Positions 8,477 to 16,283 of a DNA stretch of 24,337 nt are shown in pieces. The notes under the pieces were generated by a model. The model did not search any database, had not been told where the DNA came from, and was given only the letters and a program-made list of their open reading frames with translations. Source of the stretch: a virus. Location: positions 1 to 24,337 of IMG/VR virus record IMGVR_UViG_3300044547_001615. One strand, given 5' to 3'. The translations under genes and the position numbers were made by a program. Positions within the stretch are counted from its first letter, which is position 1, and the number at the start of each line of letters is the position of its first letter.

Positions 8477-10648
8477 ATGGCGGATACAAGTATTGAATGG
8501 ACAGAGTGGCATGGCTCTCCCGGGGTAGAACCCCTCGGCAAAGATAGTGATTTAGTTAAAACCGCTAAAAAGTTAGAAGCCGTTTCAGAGCTATTAGGTG
8601 TTGTGTTAGAGGTACTGGGTGTTGTTAAGAAATTTGCTGGTATGTTAGAAGACCCATTAACGGCACTTATAGTAGAACTTGAGCAAAAAGTAAAATCTTA
8701 TATGCAAGATAAGGCTGGTTTTTATCTTTCACATGACATTAATCGTCTTAAAAGGGCTTACGCTAACCGCCCTCTTGCTATATATAACCCCAACGCACCA
8801 TATGTTGAGAGAAAGCGGGCAGAGTTTCAAAGTTTTCTTGCTTTTTTACAGCAATTTAAGGGTATAGATTCTTTTAATCGGGAATACTATAAGAGATTGA
8901 CAGACACTACTATAACTCCGCGTCCAATTGCCTATAATTCAACTGTTGCAGCTCTCTTTATTACATTGGGTGGGGATGTAGATGCCATAAAGCCTATTAT
9001 TCAACTTCTTTTACTTATTGAAAATATTTGGAACTTTAAGGATTCTGAATATACAACTCTTAACGGCTTAAAATATGGATTCACATTAAAACCGGCACCC
9101 GGAGACGCTGTTGATATAGATAATACTATACATTCTTATTTAGATGTTGTTCAAGGTGTTAGAGAAGTTCAAGAGTTATCTATCACGGTAGATGCTGACC
9201 TCTTGTCGTCATTATTTGAAGATTACTATCTTGTTTTATATACAAACCCTGAAGGTTTTTTAAGGTTTGCAGATCCTCTTGAAAAAGCAAATAAATCTGA
9301 AAAAGAGGATTATAGAGTTATATACCATTTTCATAAGCCAGAAGATTTACAGCATCTGGTTTATGACGATACAAAAACACCGCCTAGTTTAAAAAATATT
9401 TCTGAGGGCAATATAAAAGTAAAGGATACTTTTGAAGAAAATAATGGGGGTGTAATCAACACAGAGAGTTGTCAGCATATTATAGATCTTAATCAACTTA
9501 TTCCAGTAAGTGAGTCTCTTATAGATTCTAATATATGGAAACTTAAATACCCACAAATTAAGCCGGATGGTTCTGGGATAGATTTAATAAATAATCCAAC
9601 GGATAAGGTTTACGCTCGAGTTTATTTTTCTAAATCTAAGAAATATTCAGCTCCTCTCGTTATTAGAAAACCGGTACCTGTTGATTTCGAGGGGGTCATT
9701 AAAACAATAACGGCTTCTTTAATTTATTATATGCAGTTCGCCTATGAACCTCCTTCAGGAGCCTCCCCTAGTACTGTTCTTGCAGATAAACTTCGTGGTC
9801 GTATCCCCGAAGATTTAATGGTGACAGTAAGGAATTATTGTTTAGGTTCTGCTTATTTGTTTAATAATGACTCCGCAGTATCCTATAAAAATATTTTGGC
9901 TAATGATATGGAATATGTGGCACTTTGCAATGCCGTGGCTGAATACCCGTATCTATTACGAGTATTCAATATTTCTAAACCTGAGGATTTTAAAATTGAA
10001 AAAGACGCCCTTATTAAAAAATTAAATGATTCTAATATAGGCAGTAGAAGTTTCTTATATAAGAACCCTGTTCCAGATATGTCCGCAGAAATTATCGCCT
10101 TTTTTGACAAAATTTTAATTGCAAAGTTTCCTACAAATGCAGAGCCAGAAGATCCGAATGCTATCTGGAAAAATTGGGGGACTGCCACTATACCTTACAT
10201 TAAGCAATTATCTGACAGATTATTTAGATTTCTAAAAGAGTTTGCAGACTCTTTAAAAGGTGCAGGCCAGGGTATTGTTAAATTTATTACTAACTTAGAA
10301 AGATATGTTAATTTTTTAAAAACCATAGTTGACTTTATTAATTTAATAATAAAAATATTTATTGAATTATACAACGCTCTCTCTGGTGATTTTTCAATAA
10401 ATTTATTATATTTCCCAGATGCAAATGGGGAAGCAGCAAGTAGTACCCAGGATCTTGCAAATAAACTTATTTCTTCTCAGATACCTCAATCCGATGACCT
10501 TAATTCAAATAATTTATATTATTTGGGGGGTGCTCTTGTATTTACCTCCGGTATTCCTAACATATTAACCACTCTATTATCTACTATTGTTGTGGATTGG
10601 GCTAAAGATGATACAACGGCGGAAGAAGAGGAAGAGGTAGAAGTATGA
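8477..10648 (+). CDS. Unknown presumed virion structural protein, 723 residues, with helical ends
   Basis: The gene starts 7 bases after the preceding stop with a weak AGG overlapping that stop. I do not recognise the family. Residues about 24-80 form a long, largely hydrophobic helical stretch (LLGVVLEVLGVVKKF), followed by a mixed alpha/beta middle. A second helical hydrophobic stretch lies at about 580-640 (FLKTIVDFINLIIKIFIELY) and a third near 685-709. The protein ends in an acidic tail with five consecutive Glu (716-720). The hydrophobic stretches carry charged residues and look amphipathic; one near 613-630 could be membrane-active. The last codons overlap the next start (ATGA at 10645-10648), so it is probably co-translated with the 320-residue protein and may partner it. 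A tail or baseplate role is inferred from context. Confidence 0.7.
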   Translation: MADTSIEWTEWHGSPGVEPLGKDSDLVKTAKKLEAVSELLGVVLEVLGVVKKFAGMLEDPLTALIVELEQKVKSYMQDKAGFYLSHDINRLKRAYANRPLAIYNPNAPYVERKRAEFQSFLAFLQQFKGIDSFNREYYKRLTDTTITPRPIAYNSTVAALFITLGGDVDAIKPIIQLLLLIENIWNFKDSEYTTLNGLKYGFTLKPAPGDAVDIDNTIHSYLDVVQGVREVQELSITVDADLLSSLFEDYYLVLYTNPEGFLRFADPLEKANKSEKEDYRVIYHFHKPEDLQHLVYDDTKTPPSLKNISEGNIKVKDTFEENNGGVINTESCQHIIDLNQLIPVSESLIDSNIWKLKYPQIKPDGSGIDLINNPTDKVYARVYFSKSKKYSAPLVIRKPVPVDFEGVIKTITASLIYYMQFAYEPPSGASPSTVLADKLRGRIPEDLMVTVRNYCLGSAYLFNNDSAVSYKNILANDMEYVALCNAVAEYPYLLRVFNISKPEDFKIEKDALIKKLNDSNIGSRSFLYKNPVPDMSAEIIAFFDKILIAKFPTNAEPEDPNAIWKNWGTATIPYIKQLSDRLFRFLKEFADSLKGAGQGIVKFITNLERYVNFLKTIVDFINLIIKIFIELYNALSGDFSINLLYFPDANGEAASSTQDLANKLISSQIPQSDDLNSNNLYYLGGALVFTSGIPNILTTLLSTIVVDWAKDDTTAEEEEEVEV

Positions 10649-11607
10649 GTTTTGGGTGGTTGGACTCTTTTCGAGCTGGTCAATGGTATTCTTTACGTTC
10701 TTTTCTTCTTAGGGAACGCAAGAATGTTCCTTTACGTGTGTCCACGATTGTTGACGAAATTAAAAGAATTGGTATTATAAAAGTTCATTATAAGAAAAAA
10801 ACAGTAGTTAAGCCAGCAGAGGATGGTGGAGGTACTATAGAGGTTATAACCGAGGAGAGGGAAGGTTTTGAGATAGGCTCTAAATATGAGCATCCCTTTT
10901 ATTACGTTGACGGAGCACCTTCTGAGACCAGACCTAACTATCAAGCACCCTCTTTATTAAAATTACTTCAGGCTTATGTGGCTCTTGGGGGAAATCCCTT
11001 AGACATATCTCTTTTTTTACAGCCAGATATTGCTTTTTATGTAGAGGGTTCGGAAAAGATTCAAAGTCAGCCCTATGGGGGGTATATTTCAGTTAAATCT
11101 GGGTTTTCTGGCGAGGATATGTCGGGGTTTTCCGAGGCTGGTCTTAGCACCATTTTGAAGCACCCTTACAATAGATTAAAGAAAAAAGACCCCTCACCGG
11201 GGCATCATGTGGCCAGAATATCTCAGGCTAGAGAATGGGCAAATAAAGAAATAACAGCAAAGAGAAACCGGATTGAAGAGAATATCATTAAACTATGTGA
11301 TTTAAGGGAACAGTTATTTATGGAGTTATTTGATACTTTAAAGACCTCCCTTTGGGGTACTTTTTCTGGTTCAGACCCAAACTTAAATTTTTTAGGTGAA
11401 CCTCTAACTGTTACATCAGACCTATTGGATATTCAGGAGGAACATTTATTTTATATTATATCTCAGATAGATAAAATTACCTTTAATACTGCTAAAGTAG
11501 ATGGGGTTACTTGTATTGACCCTAATTCTATTAAAGTTACAATAGAAGACGCCCCGAGAACTAGAATTTATCCTGATTTACCTGAAGAAAAGAACACAGC
11601 TTACTAA
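10645..11607 (+). CDS. Unknown presumed virion structural protein, 320 residues
   Basis: The start codon overlaps the previous stop (ATGA), and purine-rich GGAAGAGG just upstream serves as ribosome binding site. The N-terminal half is mixed, with a lysine-rich strand at about 44-57 and a GGNPLDIS motif near 115-122. A QPYGGY motif occurs near 142-147. Residues 190-237 form a long charged helix, probably a coiled coil (REWANKEITAKRNRIEEN and on). The C-terminal part is beta-like and ends in a hydrophilic tail. No enzymatic motif is visible. The coupling with the 723-residue gene and the gp25-like gene 10 bases downstream suggests a baseplate or tail-end structural protein. I cannot name the family with confidence. 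Confidence 0.7.
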   Translation: MSFGWLDSFRAGQWYSLRSFLLRERKNVPLRVSTIVDEIKRIGIIKVHYKKKTVVKPAEDGGGTIEVITEEREGFEIGSKYEHPFYYVDGAPSETRPNYQAPSLLKLLQAYVALGGNPLDISLFLQPDIAFYVEGSEKIQSQPYGGYISVKSGFSGEDMSGFSEAGLSTILKHPYNRLKKKDPSPGHHVARISQAREWANKEITAKRNRIEENIIKLCDLREQLFMELFDTLKTSLWGTFSGSDPNLNFLGEPLTVTSDLLDIQEEHLFYIISQIDKITFNTAKVDGVTCIDPNSIKVTIEDAPRTRIYPDLPEEKNTAY

Positions 11608-11617
11608 AGAGTCTTAA

Positions 11618-12985
11618 ATGTCTAAAGATATTTTATTATTATCTTACTGCCCACATCAAATACTCGATCAGAGGGTTTCTTTAGACCCTCTAAATCGTAA
11701 ACTGCTAGCTATAGAGAATAATTCGATAGAGGATGGTTCTTTAAAACTCTATGCCAATAAAACGTGGATTCCTCAGCAGGGGTTACTGATGCCTGCTCAG
11801 CATATCTCGGCAATAAAACTACCACTTAACTTAAAAAGTGCAGTATCTTTAATAATTAAGACCCGAGATTTGGCTGAGACTTTAACAATACCCTCTGGAT
11901 ATTACACCCCTCAAAAGATATTACCTTTTCTACAGAAAAGTAAGTACATAGCAACTGAAGTATCTAATTCGGTACTTATTTTCACAGATAAGTCAGGGCA
12001 ATTAGGTTTAAACTCTTATCTACAAATACTTGGAGGTGAGAGCCTTGGTATACCCTCTGAAAAAGTACAGGGCAGGGTACTTTACCCACCTTGGCAAGTA
12101 AAAACATCTAATTCAATTAATTTAAATTTGACGGGGACTCCTTCGCAGGCGGTTTCCCATCTAAAACTACCTATTAAATTATTACAGTCCGTAAATATTT
12201 CAATTTCAAGTGATTACACTACGGAACAGATTTCTATACCCGCTGGTTATTATACATCTGACTCAATATTAAGATTTTTAGTTGTTAGTACTCTAGTAAC
12301 TCCAGAGATTATAAATGACCAAATTATTTTAACTAATAATACAGGATTCTTAGGTAGACCTGCCCCTGTTTCTATTTATGGTGGGGATTTATTAGGTCTC
12401 CCTTCTTTGGAATTAGACCCCCCCACACTATCTAGAACCTCCATAATTTTTAAAAAACCCATACTATCCAACCCTATTTTTAAAATTTCTTATTACACAA
12501 ATCAACCTAATTGTTATCGTTGCATGGGGTCCGGAGTTGAAAACGATTATAATTTTGATACTTATGGAGAGATTAAATTAATTGAAAATGAAAATCTTTT
12601 ATATCAGGCTTGTATGAAGATTCTTTTAACAGATATAGGTTCTAATCCTTTCCATACTTGGTATGGGTCTAGCATTCAAAGTCTAATTGGTGCTAAAATG
12701 GTTACAAATGTGGCAGGAGAATTGCGAAAATTAACACTAAATGCTCTATCTAAGGTGCAAGAAGTACAAAAAACACAAAGAATGCATCAAACTGTTACCC
12801 CTAAAGAGTTACTATACACCGTAAGTTCATTAGATGTCTTAATAGATGAGGATAATCCTCAACTTATTACTTTAGATATTGCTGTAATGAATGCCTCTTC
12901 AGAGGCTATAAAATTAAATATCAATTATACCTCTGCCCAAGTAGCTGCCCTTTTCACTGGGTCTAATGTTTCTCTAGGAATTTAA
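11618..12985 (+). CDS. Baseplate wedge protein, gp25/gpW-like, with duplicated N-terminal domain (455 residues)
   Basis: The C-terminal part, from about residue 310, matches the gp25/W family of contractile-tail baseplates. It has a LLYQ-x-CMKILLT helix at 327-338, then GSNPFHTWYGS at 341-351, then a helical stretch and a closing strand pair, with VTPKELLY in the place of the family's EPR-type segment. In T4 and P2 this protein sits in the inner wedge and initiates sheath assembly. A CYRC motif (C299, C302) followed by GSG lies just before it. The N-terminal 290 residues are extra compared with T4 gp25 (132 residues). They contain two similar copies of one domain (about 62-147 and 179-263), each with an IP(S/A)GYYT motif and an (L)GG(E/D)-x-LG(I/L)PS end. 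The start has an AAAGAG ribosome site. The J-like gene begins one base after its stop. Confidence 0.88.
   Translation: MSKDILLLSYCPHQILDQRVSLDPLNRKLLAIENNSIEDGSLKLYANKTWIPQQGLLMPAQHISAIKLPLNLKSAVSLIIKTRDLAETLTIPSGYYTPQKILPFLQKSKYIATEVSNSVLIFTDKSGQLGLNSYLQILGGESLGIPSEKVQGRVLYPPWQVKTSNSINLNLTGTPSQAVSHLKLPIKLLQSVNISISSDYTTEQISIPAGYYTSDSILRFLVVSTLVTPEIINDQIILTNNTGFLGRPAPVSIYGGDLLGLPSLELDPPTLSRTSIIFKKPILSNPIFKISYYTNQPNCYRCMGSGVENDYNFDTYGEIKLIENENLLYQACMKILLTDIGSNPFHTWYGSSIQSLIGAKMVTNVAGELRKLTLNALSKVQEVQKTQRMHQTVTPKELLYTVSSLDVLIDEDNPQLITLDIAVMNASSEAIKLNINYTSAQVAALFTGSNVSLGI
11801..12058 (+). repeat. N-terminal domain copy 1 in the gp25-like protein
   Basis: Encodes residues 62-147 of the gp25-like protein. 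It aligns along its whole length with residues 179-263. Shared landmarks are KLP near the start, IPSGYYT in the middle, an IFT-DKSGQLG turn, and GGESLGIPS at the end. The similarity is clear in protein but divergent in DNA, so the duplication is old. Confidence 0.8.
12152..12406 (+). repeat. N-terminal domain copy 2 in the gp25-like protein
   Basis: Encodes residues 179-263. It carries the same landmarks as copy 1: KLP, IPAGYYT, ILT-NNTGFLG and GGDLLGLPS. The IP.G.YT signature also occurs in other viral structural proteins as part of a small beta/alpha domain; that comparison is from memory. Confidence 0.8.
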
Positions 12986-12986
12986 A

Positions 12987-15900
12987 ATGTTATTTAAACT
13001 TTATCCGGGTACCACTATAAATTCAAATTTTCAATTTTCTACAAATTTGTCAAGTAGAATTTTTGAATTTGAGGGCTCTAATTTAACCTTCCAGAAAAGT
13101 GTTAGTAGTGATAATACTGTTTTTTCAAATTCTCAATCTGTAACCCCATTTAAAGTTTTGGGTAACTCTTATACTTTAAATATACCTTTAGAAGACCTTT
13201 ATACAAGGATAACTATATCAGAAGGTACTTCTACTTATAATCTTATCGTCTACCGTATAGATGCACTAACAACCCTTCCTCCCGCTCCTACGGGATTCTC
13301 TGTAGGGTCATTAGAGACCGGTGCAAGACTTAAAGTAACAACCTTCTCCGATAAGAGAGATGCCTATAAGTCTTATAATTTTTATGCCTCTCGTGAAACA
13401 GGGGGTACTTTAACAGGTTATACCCTATTAAATTCAATACCGGTTTCCAATCCTAAAACTTCTGAATCCGATAACACTTTCTATTCTCAAAAACTTTTGT
13501 CGTTGCCAGATTCTACCCATTCGTCTATTCCGGATATTCTTACGGTTAAACTTTCAGGTGTATCTTCTGGAAATACTTTAACTTTAACTGAGGATTCTTT
13601 TAAAAAACCAGATGCTTCTAATACGCTACAAGCAACGGTATCTTTTTCAACAACACTTTACACTCAGGAATATGTGTTCGATCATACTCGAACTTCGAGT
13701 TTCCCAGATGTTCCCGATACTAGTCCTCTCTATTATGTAGCAAGTCTCATATCTTATGACCCCGTTACTAAGCGGGAACTTGAATCTCCGTTCTCTATAG
13801 AACTTTCTTCTTATCCTGTCAGGCTTGGGTCTCAGATAGTATCTCTTCCCAAGCCTACACGGCAAAATATCTTAGAAGATATAGCTAAAATAATTTATTC
13901 AGCTAAACCTGATATTTCTATACAGCCTGGATCTGTCTTAAGAGACCTTACACTAGATCCTATCAGTTTTGAGTTAGAGAGGCTGAGATTTATTATAGAC
14001 TTTTTCTATAGGGCGACTTCGTTTAGTACTCTTTTAGCTGTTGATAATGATGATACTTATTTAGAAGCTTTGCGTCAAGCATTATACCTATCTACTACAG
14101 AGAAAGCTAAAATATATTTTGATCAAGCTTTTGATAAATTAGCTTCTAATCTAGGTCAAGTACGTTCTGAGGGCACAAAGGCTCGTGGACAAGTTGTTTT
14201 CTATACCACATCAACACCTAAAGAGTCCTTATTTGTCCCCGCTGGTACAGAAGTCTCCTCCGGAACTTTAAGCTTTGTTACCTTAGAGAACTCTATAATT
14301 GATATTAATAGGCTCTTCTCTTATTTAGACCCAATTAGCGGTCGTTATGCTATTCGTGTATTAGTAGAGGCTGTAGATCCTGGTGTCGCCGGTAACCTAG
14401 GTCCTTCTCAGGTAAAAACTATCGTATCTTCGGTTCGTGGTCTTAATGTTACAAATGAGGCGTCTTTTTTCGGGGGTACCGATGGTGAAACGAATCGTCA
14501 GCTTTATGAGCGGTGCTCAAGAGTTCTTGCCTCTGTAGATAGTGGAACATCTCAAGGCTATAAACAGCTTCTTGCAGGTACAGCAGGGGTGCTAGACTCC
14601 TATGTGGCAGGTCCTGGTAATCGCTTTATGTTCCGAGATTATAGTGAGCTTTTAGATAAAAATCTTGCAGGTAAAATAGACTTATGGGTTCAAGGCTATA
14701 ACGAGGTTCAGGTTTCAGAGTCTTTCTCTGTAGATGCACTTGTTCTATATAATGAGCCGTTTGAAATTTATGACCTTCAAAATTTGAAGTTCCGACTCAA
14801 AGATACTTCTCGTGTGGATCAGGTAGTTAAAATACTTAATGTTATTCGAGATAATGGGACACCTGTTTTAGGCTTTAAGCGGGGCGATACCAATGAGTAT
14901 TTTACTCTAGTGGACTCCAGTAATGTCGCATACACATTAGAAAGTGGTATTCTAACTCTGCCTAAAACAGACCGTAACAATTCTCTTGTTTTAAATAACC
15001 TCACCTTTTCAACTCCTTTACTGGCAGATATTCAACTAACAACTCCTAGATCTTATTCATTTAAAAAGTATCAGCCTGTTAAAAGTATTGATTTAGTACA
15101 GGTAGAATCTGAGAATGGTGATTTAATAGACTTACCCGAGTATTTCTTATCTGTTCAAGATTCTCCGTATCTTCTTGGGGGTTCTGTAAAAAGTACTTCT
15201 GAAATTTCAATACCTTTTACAACAGATAATGATGCTATCCTAGATAAAATTTTATCCCAGGAAGAGGAAATTGTTATCACCAATATTAAACTTCCTGAAT
15301 ATTTTTCAAAATATGGTGTTTATACGGACTCTGTAGAAGTTTTTGAAGATTCTTCTAGAATGGTTCCGCTACCAAAAGCTAGCTATTCTATTATTTCAGG
15401 GTCTGAGACAAGTTTGACAGGTATTCAGCTCTCAAGTAATCCTGTTTATACTACAGGATTCTCTGGTAGTACATCGACTATACAACCAGGAGATACCATA
15501 TATATTAGATATAAATACCGTCCAAATATCACTGTAAATTATACCACCAATTTACTAGTATCTGCCACTCAGGCTGCTGTGGATGCCAAGAAGCATCTTG
15601 CTGCGGATGTCCTGGTAAAAGAGGCTATAGCGGTTCCTATTGATATTAGTGCAGTTGTATCCTTAAACAAAGGTGCAAGTATTTCAGCTGTAGATGCCAA
15701 TATTAGAACAAACCTGTCTAACCACTTTAGCAAATTAAAATTAGGGGACCCAGTACGGCAGTCAGATATTATAGAAATTATAGATTCTACTGAAGGGGTT
15801 TCTTATGTTCAAGTACCTCTTTTACAGATGGCTCGAACTGATTTCAGTCCCGTCATGTATGAACCCGTCTCACTGAGACAAAATAAATTTGTTGATATCA

Positions 15901-16283
15901 CTAATTCCCTCCCATTGAGTGGTTCAGGGTATCTTGTATGGAGGTCTGATTCTCTCTATCATAATGCAGTTAATACAAAAGAGACTGAAAATTATTATAC
16001 TAGTATTTTACTTGATAGGAAAGAATTAGAGCTTGTCTATGGTATAGTTTTAACAGCACCAAATTTAACCTATCCTGAATTTACTGGGCCCTATCAGGCT
16101 GCAATACTTTATAATAAAGTCTATATCACAACTCCAATAGAAGGTATAAATCCTATAAACCACGAAATTTATGCAAATTATGTGGCGTTATATGACGAGG
16201 GTCCTAAGAATATCGAACCAGAAGATATTGAGTATGCCGTCTTAGGTGAGGTCCTTTTAAAATTTGGTGAGGATACCCGATGA
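12987..16283 (+). CDS. Baseplate J-like protein (T4 gp6 / P2 J family), 1098 residues, with extra N-terminal domains
   Basis: The start lies one base after the previous stop with TAGGAA as ribosome site. Residues about 97-280 look like a fibronectin-III or Ig-like insertion (PPAPTGFSVGS, then YNFYASRETGG). Residues 289-390 carry a conserved lead-in with PGSVLRDLTLDP. The baseplate J core follows: ARGQVVFY at 399, PAGTEVSSG at 418, VDPGVAGNLGPSQV near 466, and GGTDGETNRQLYERC from 496. The typical J C-terminal domain, with conserved IPFDI-like strand and LG-x-PVRQSDI segment, lies at about 860-945. In contractile tails this protein dimerises to form the rim of the wedge and joins adjacent wedges. 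It is longer than T4 gp6 (660 residues). The gene overlaps the next by four bases (ATGA at 16280), typical of J followed by I. Confidence 0.92.
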   Translation: MLFKLYPGTTINSNFQFSTNLSSRIFEFEGSNLTFQKSVSSDNTVFSNSQSVTPFKVLGNSYTLNIPLEDLYTRITISEGTSTYNLIVYRIDALTTLPPAPTGFSVGSLETGARLKVTTFSDKRDAYKSYNFYASRETGGTLTGYTLLNSIPVSNPKTSESDNTFYSQKLLSLPDSTHSSIPDILTVKLSGVSSGNTLTLTEDSFKKPDASNTLQATVSFSTTLYTQEYVFDHTRTSSFPDVPDTSPLYYVASLISYDPVTKRELESPFSIELSSYPVRLGSQIVSLPKPTRQNILEDIAKIIYSAKPDISIQPGSVLRDLTLDPISFELERLRFIIDFFYRATSFSTLLAVDNDDTYLEALRQALYLSTTEKAKIYFDQAFDKLASNLGQVRSEGTKARGQVVFYTTSTPKESLFVPAGTEVSSGTLSFVTLENSIIDINRLFSYLDPISGRYAIRVLVEAVDPGVAGNLGPSQVKTIVSSVRGLNVTNEASFFGGTDGETNRQLYERCSRVLASVDSGTSQGYKQLLAGTAGVLDSYVAGPGNRFMFRDYSELLDKNLAGKIDLWVQGYNEVQVSESFSVDALVLYNEPFEIYDLQNLKFRLKDTSRVDQVVKILNVIRDNGTPVLGFKRGDTNEYFTLVDSSNVAYTLESGILTLPKTDRNNSLVLNNLTFSTPLLADIQLTTPRSYSFKKYQPVKSIDLVQVESENGDLIDLPEYFLSVQDSPYLLGGSVKSTSEISIPFTTDNDAILDKILSQEEEIVITNIKLPEYFSKYGVYTDSVEVFEDSSRMVPLPKASYSIISGSETSLTGIQLSSNPVYTTGFSGSTSTIQPGDTIYIRYKYRPNITVNYTTNLLVSATQAAVDAKKHLAADVLVKEAIAVPIDISAVVSLNKGASISAVDANIRTNLSNHFSKLKLGDPVRQSDIIEIIDSTEGVSYVQVPLLQMARTDFSPVMYEPVSLRQNKFVDITNSLPLSGSGYLVWRSDSLYHNAVNTKETENYYTSILLDRKELELVYGIVLTAPNLTYPEFTGPYQAAILYNKVYITTPIEGINPINHEIYANYVALYDEGPKNIEPEDIEYAVLGEVLLKFGEDTR

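Noticed and set aside
15510-15517. TATAAATA, identical to the T4 late promoter core
   Set aside because: It is inside the J-like coding frame (encoding part of a RYKYRP segment), is not followed by a gene start, and such octamers are expected by chance in AT-rich DNA.
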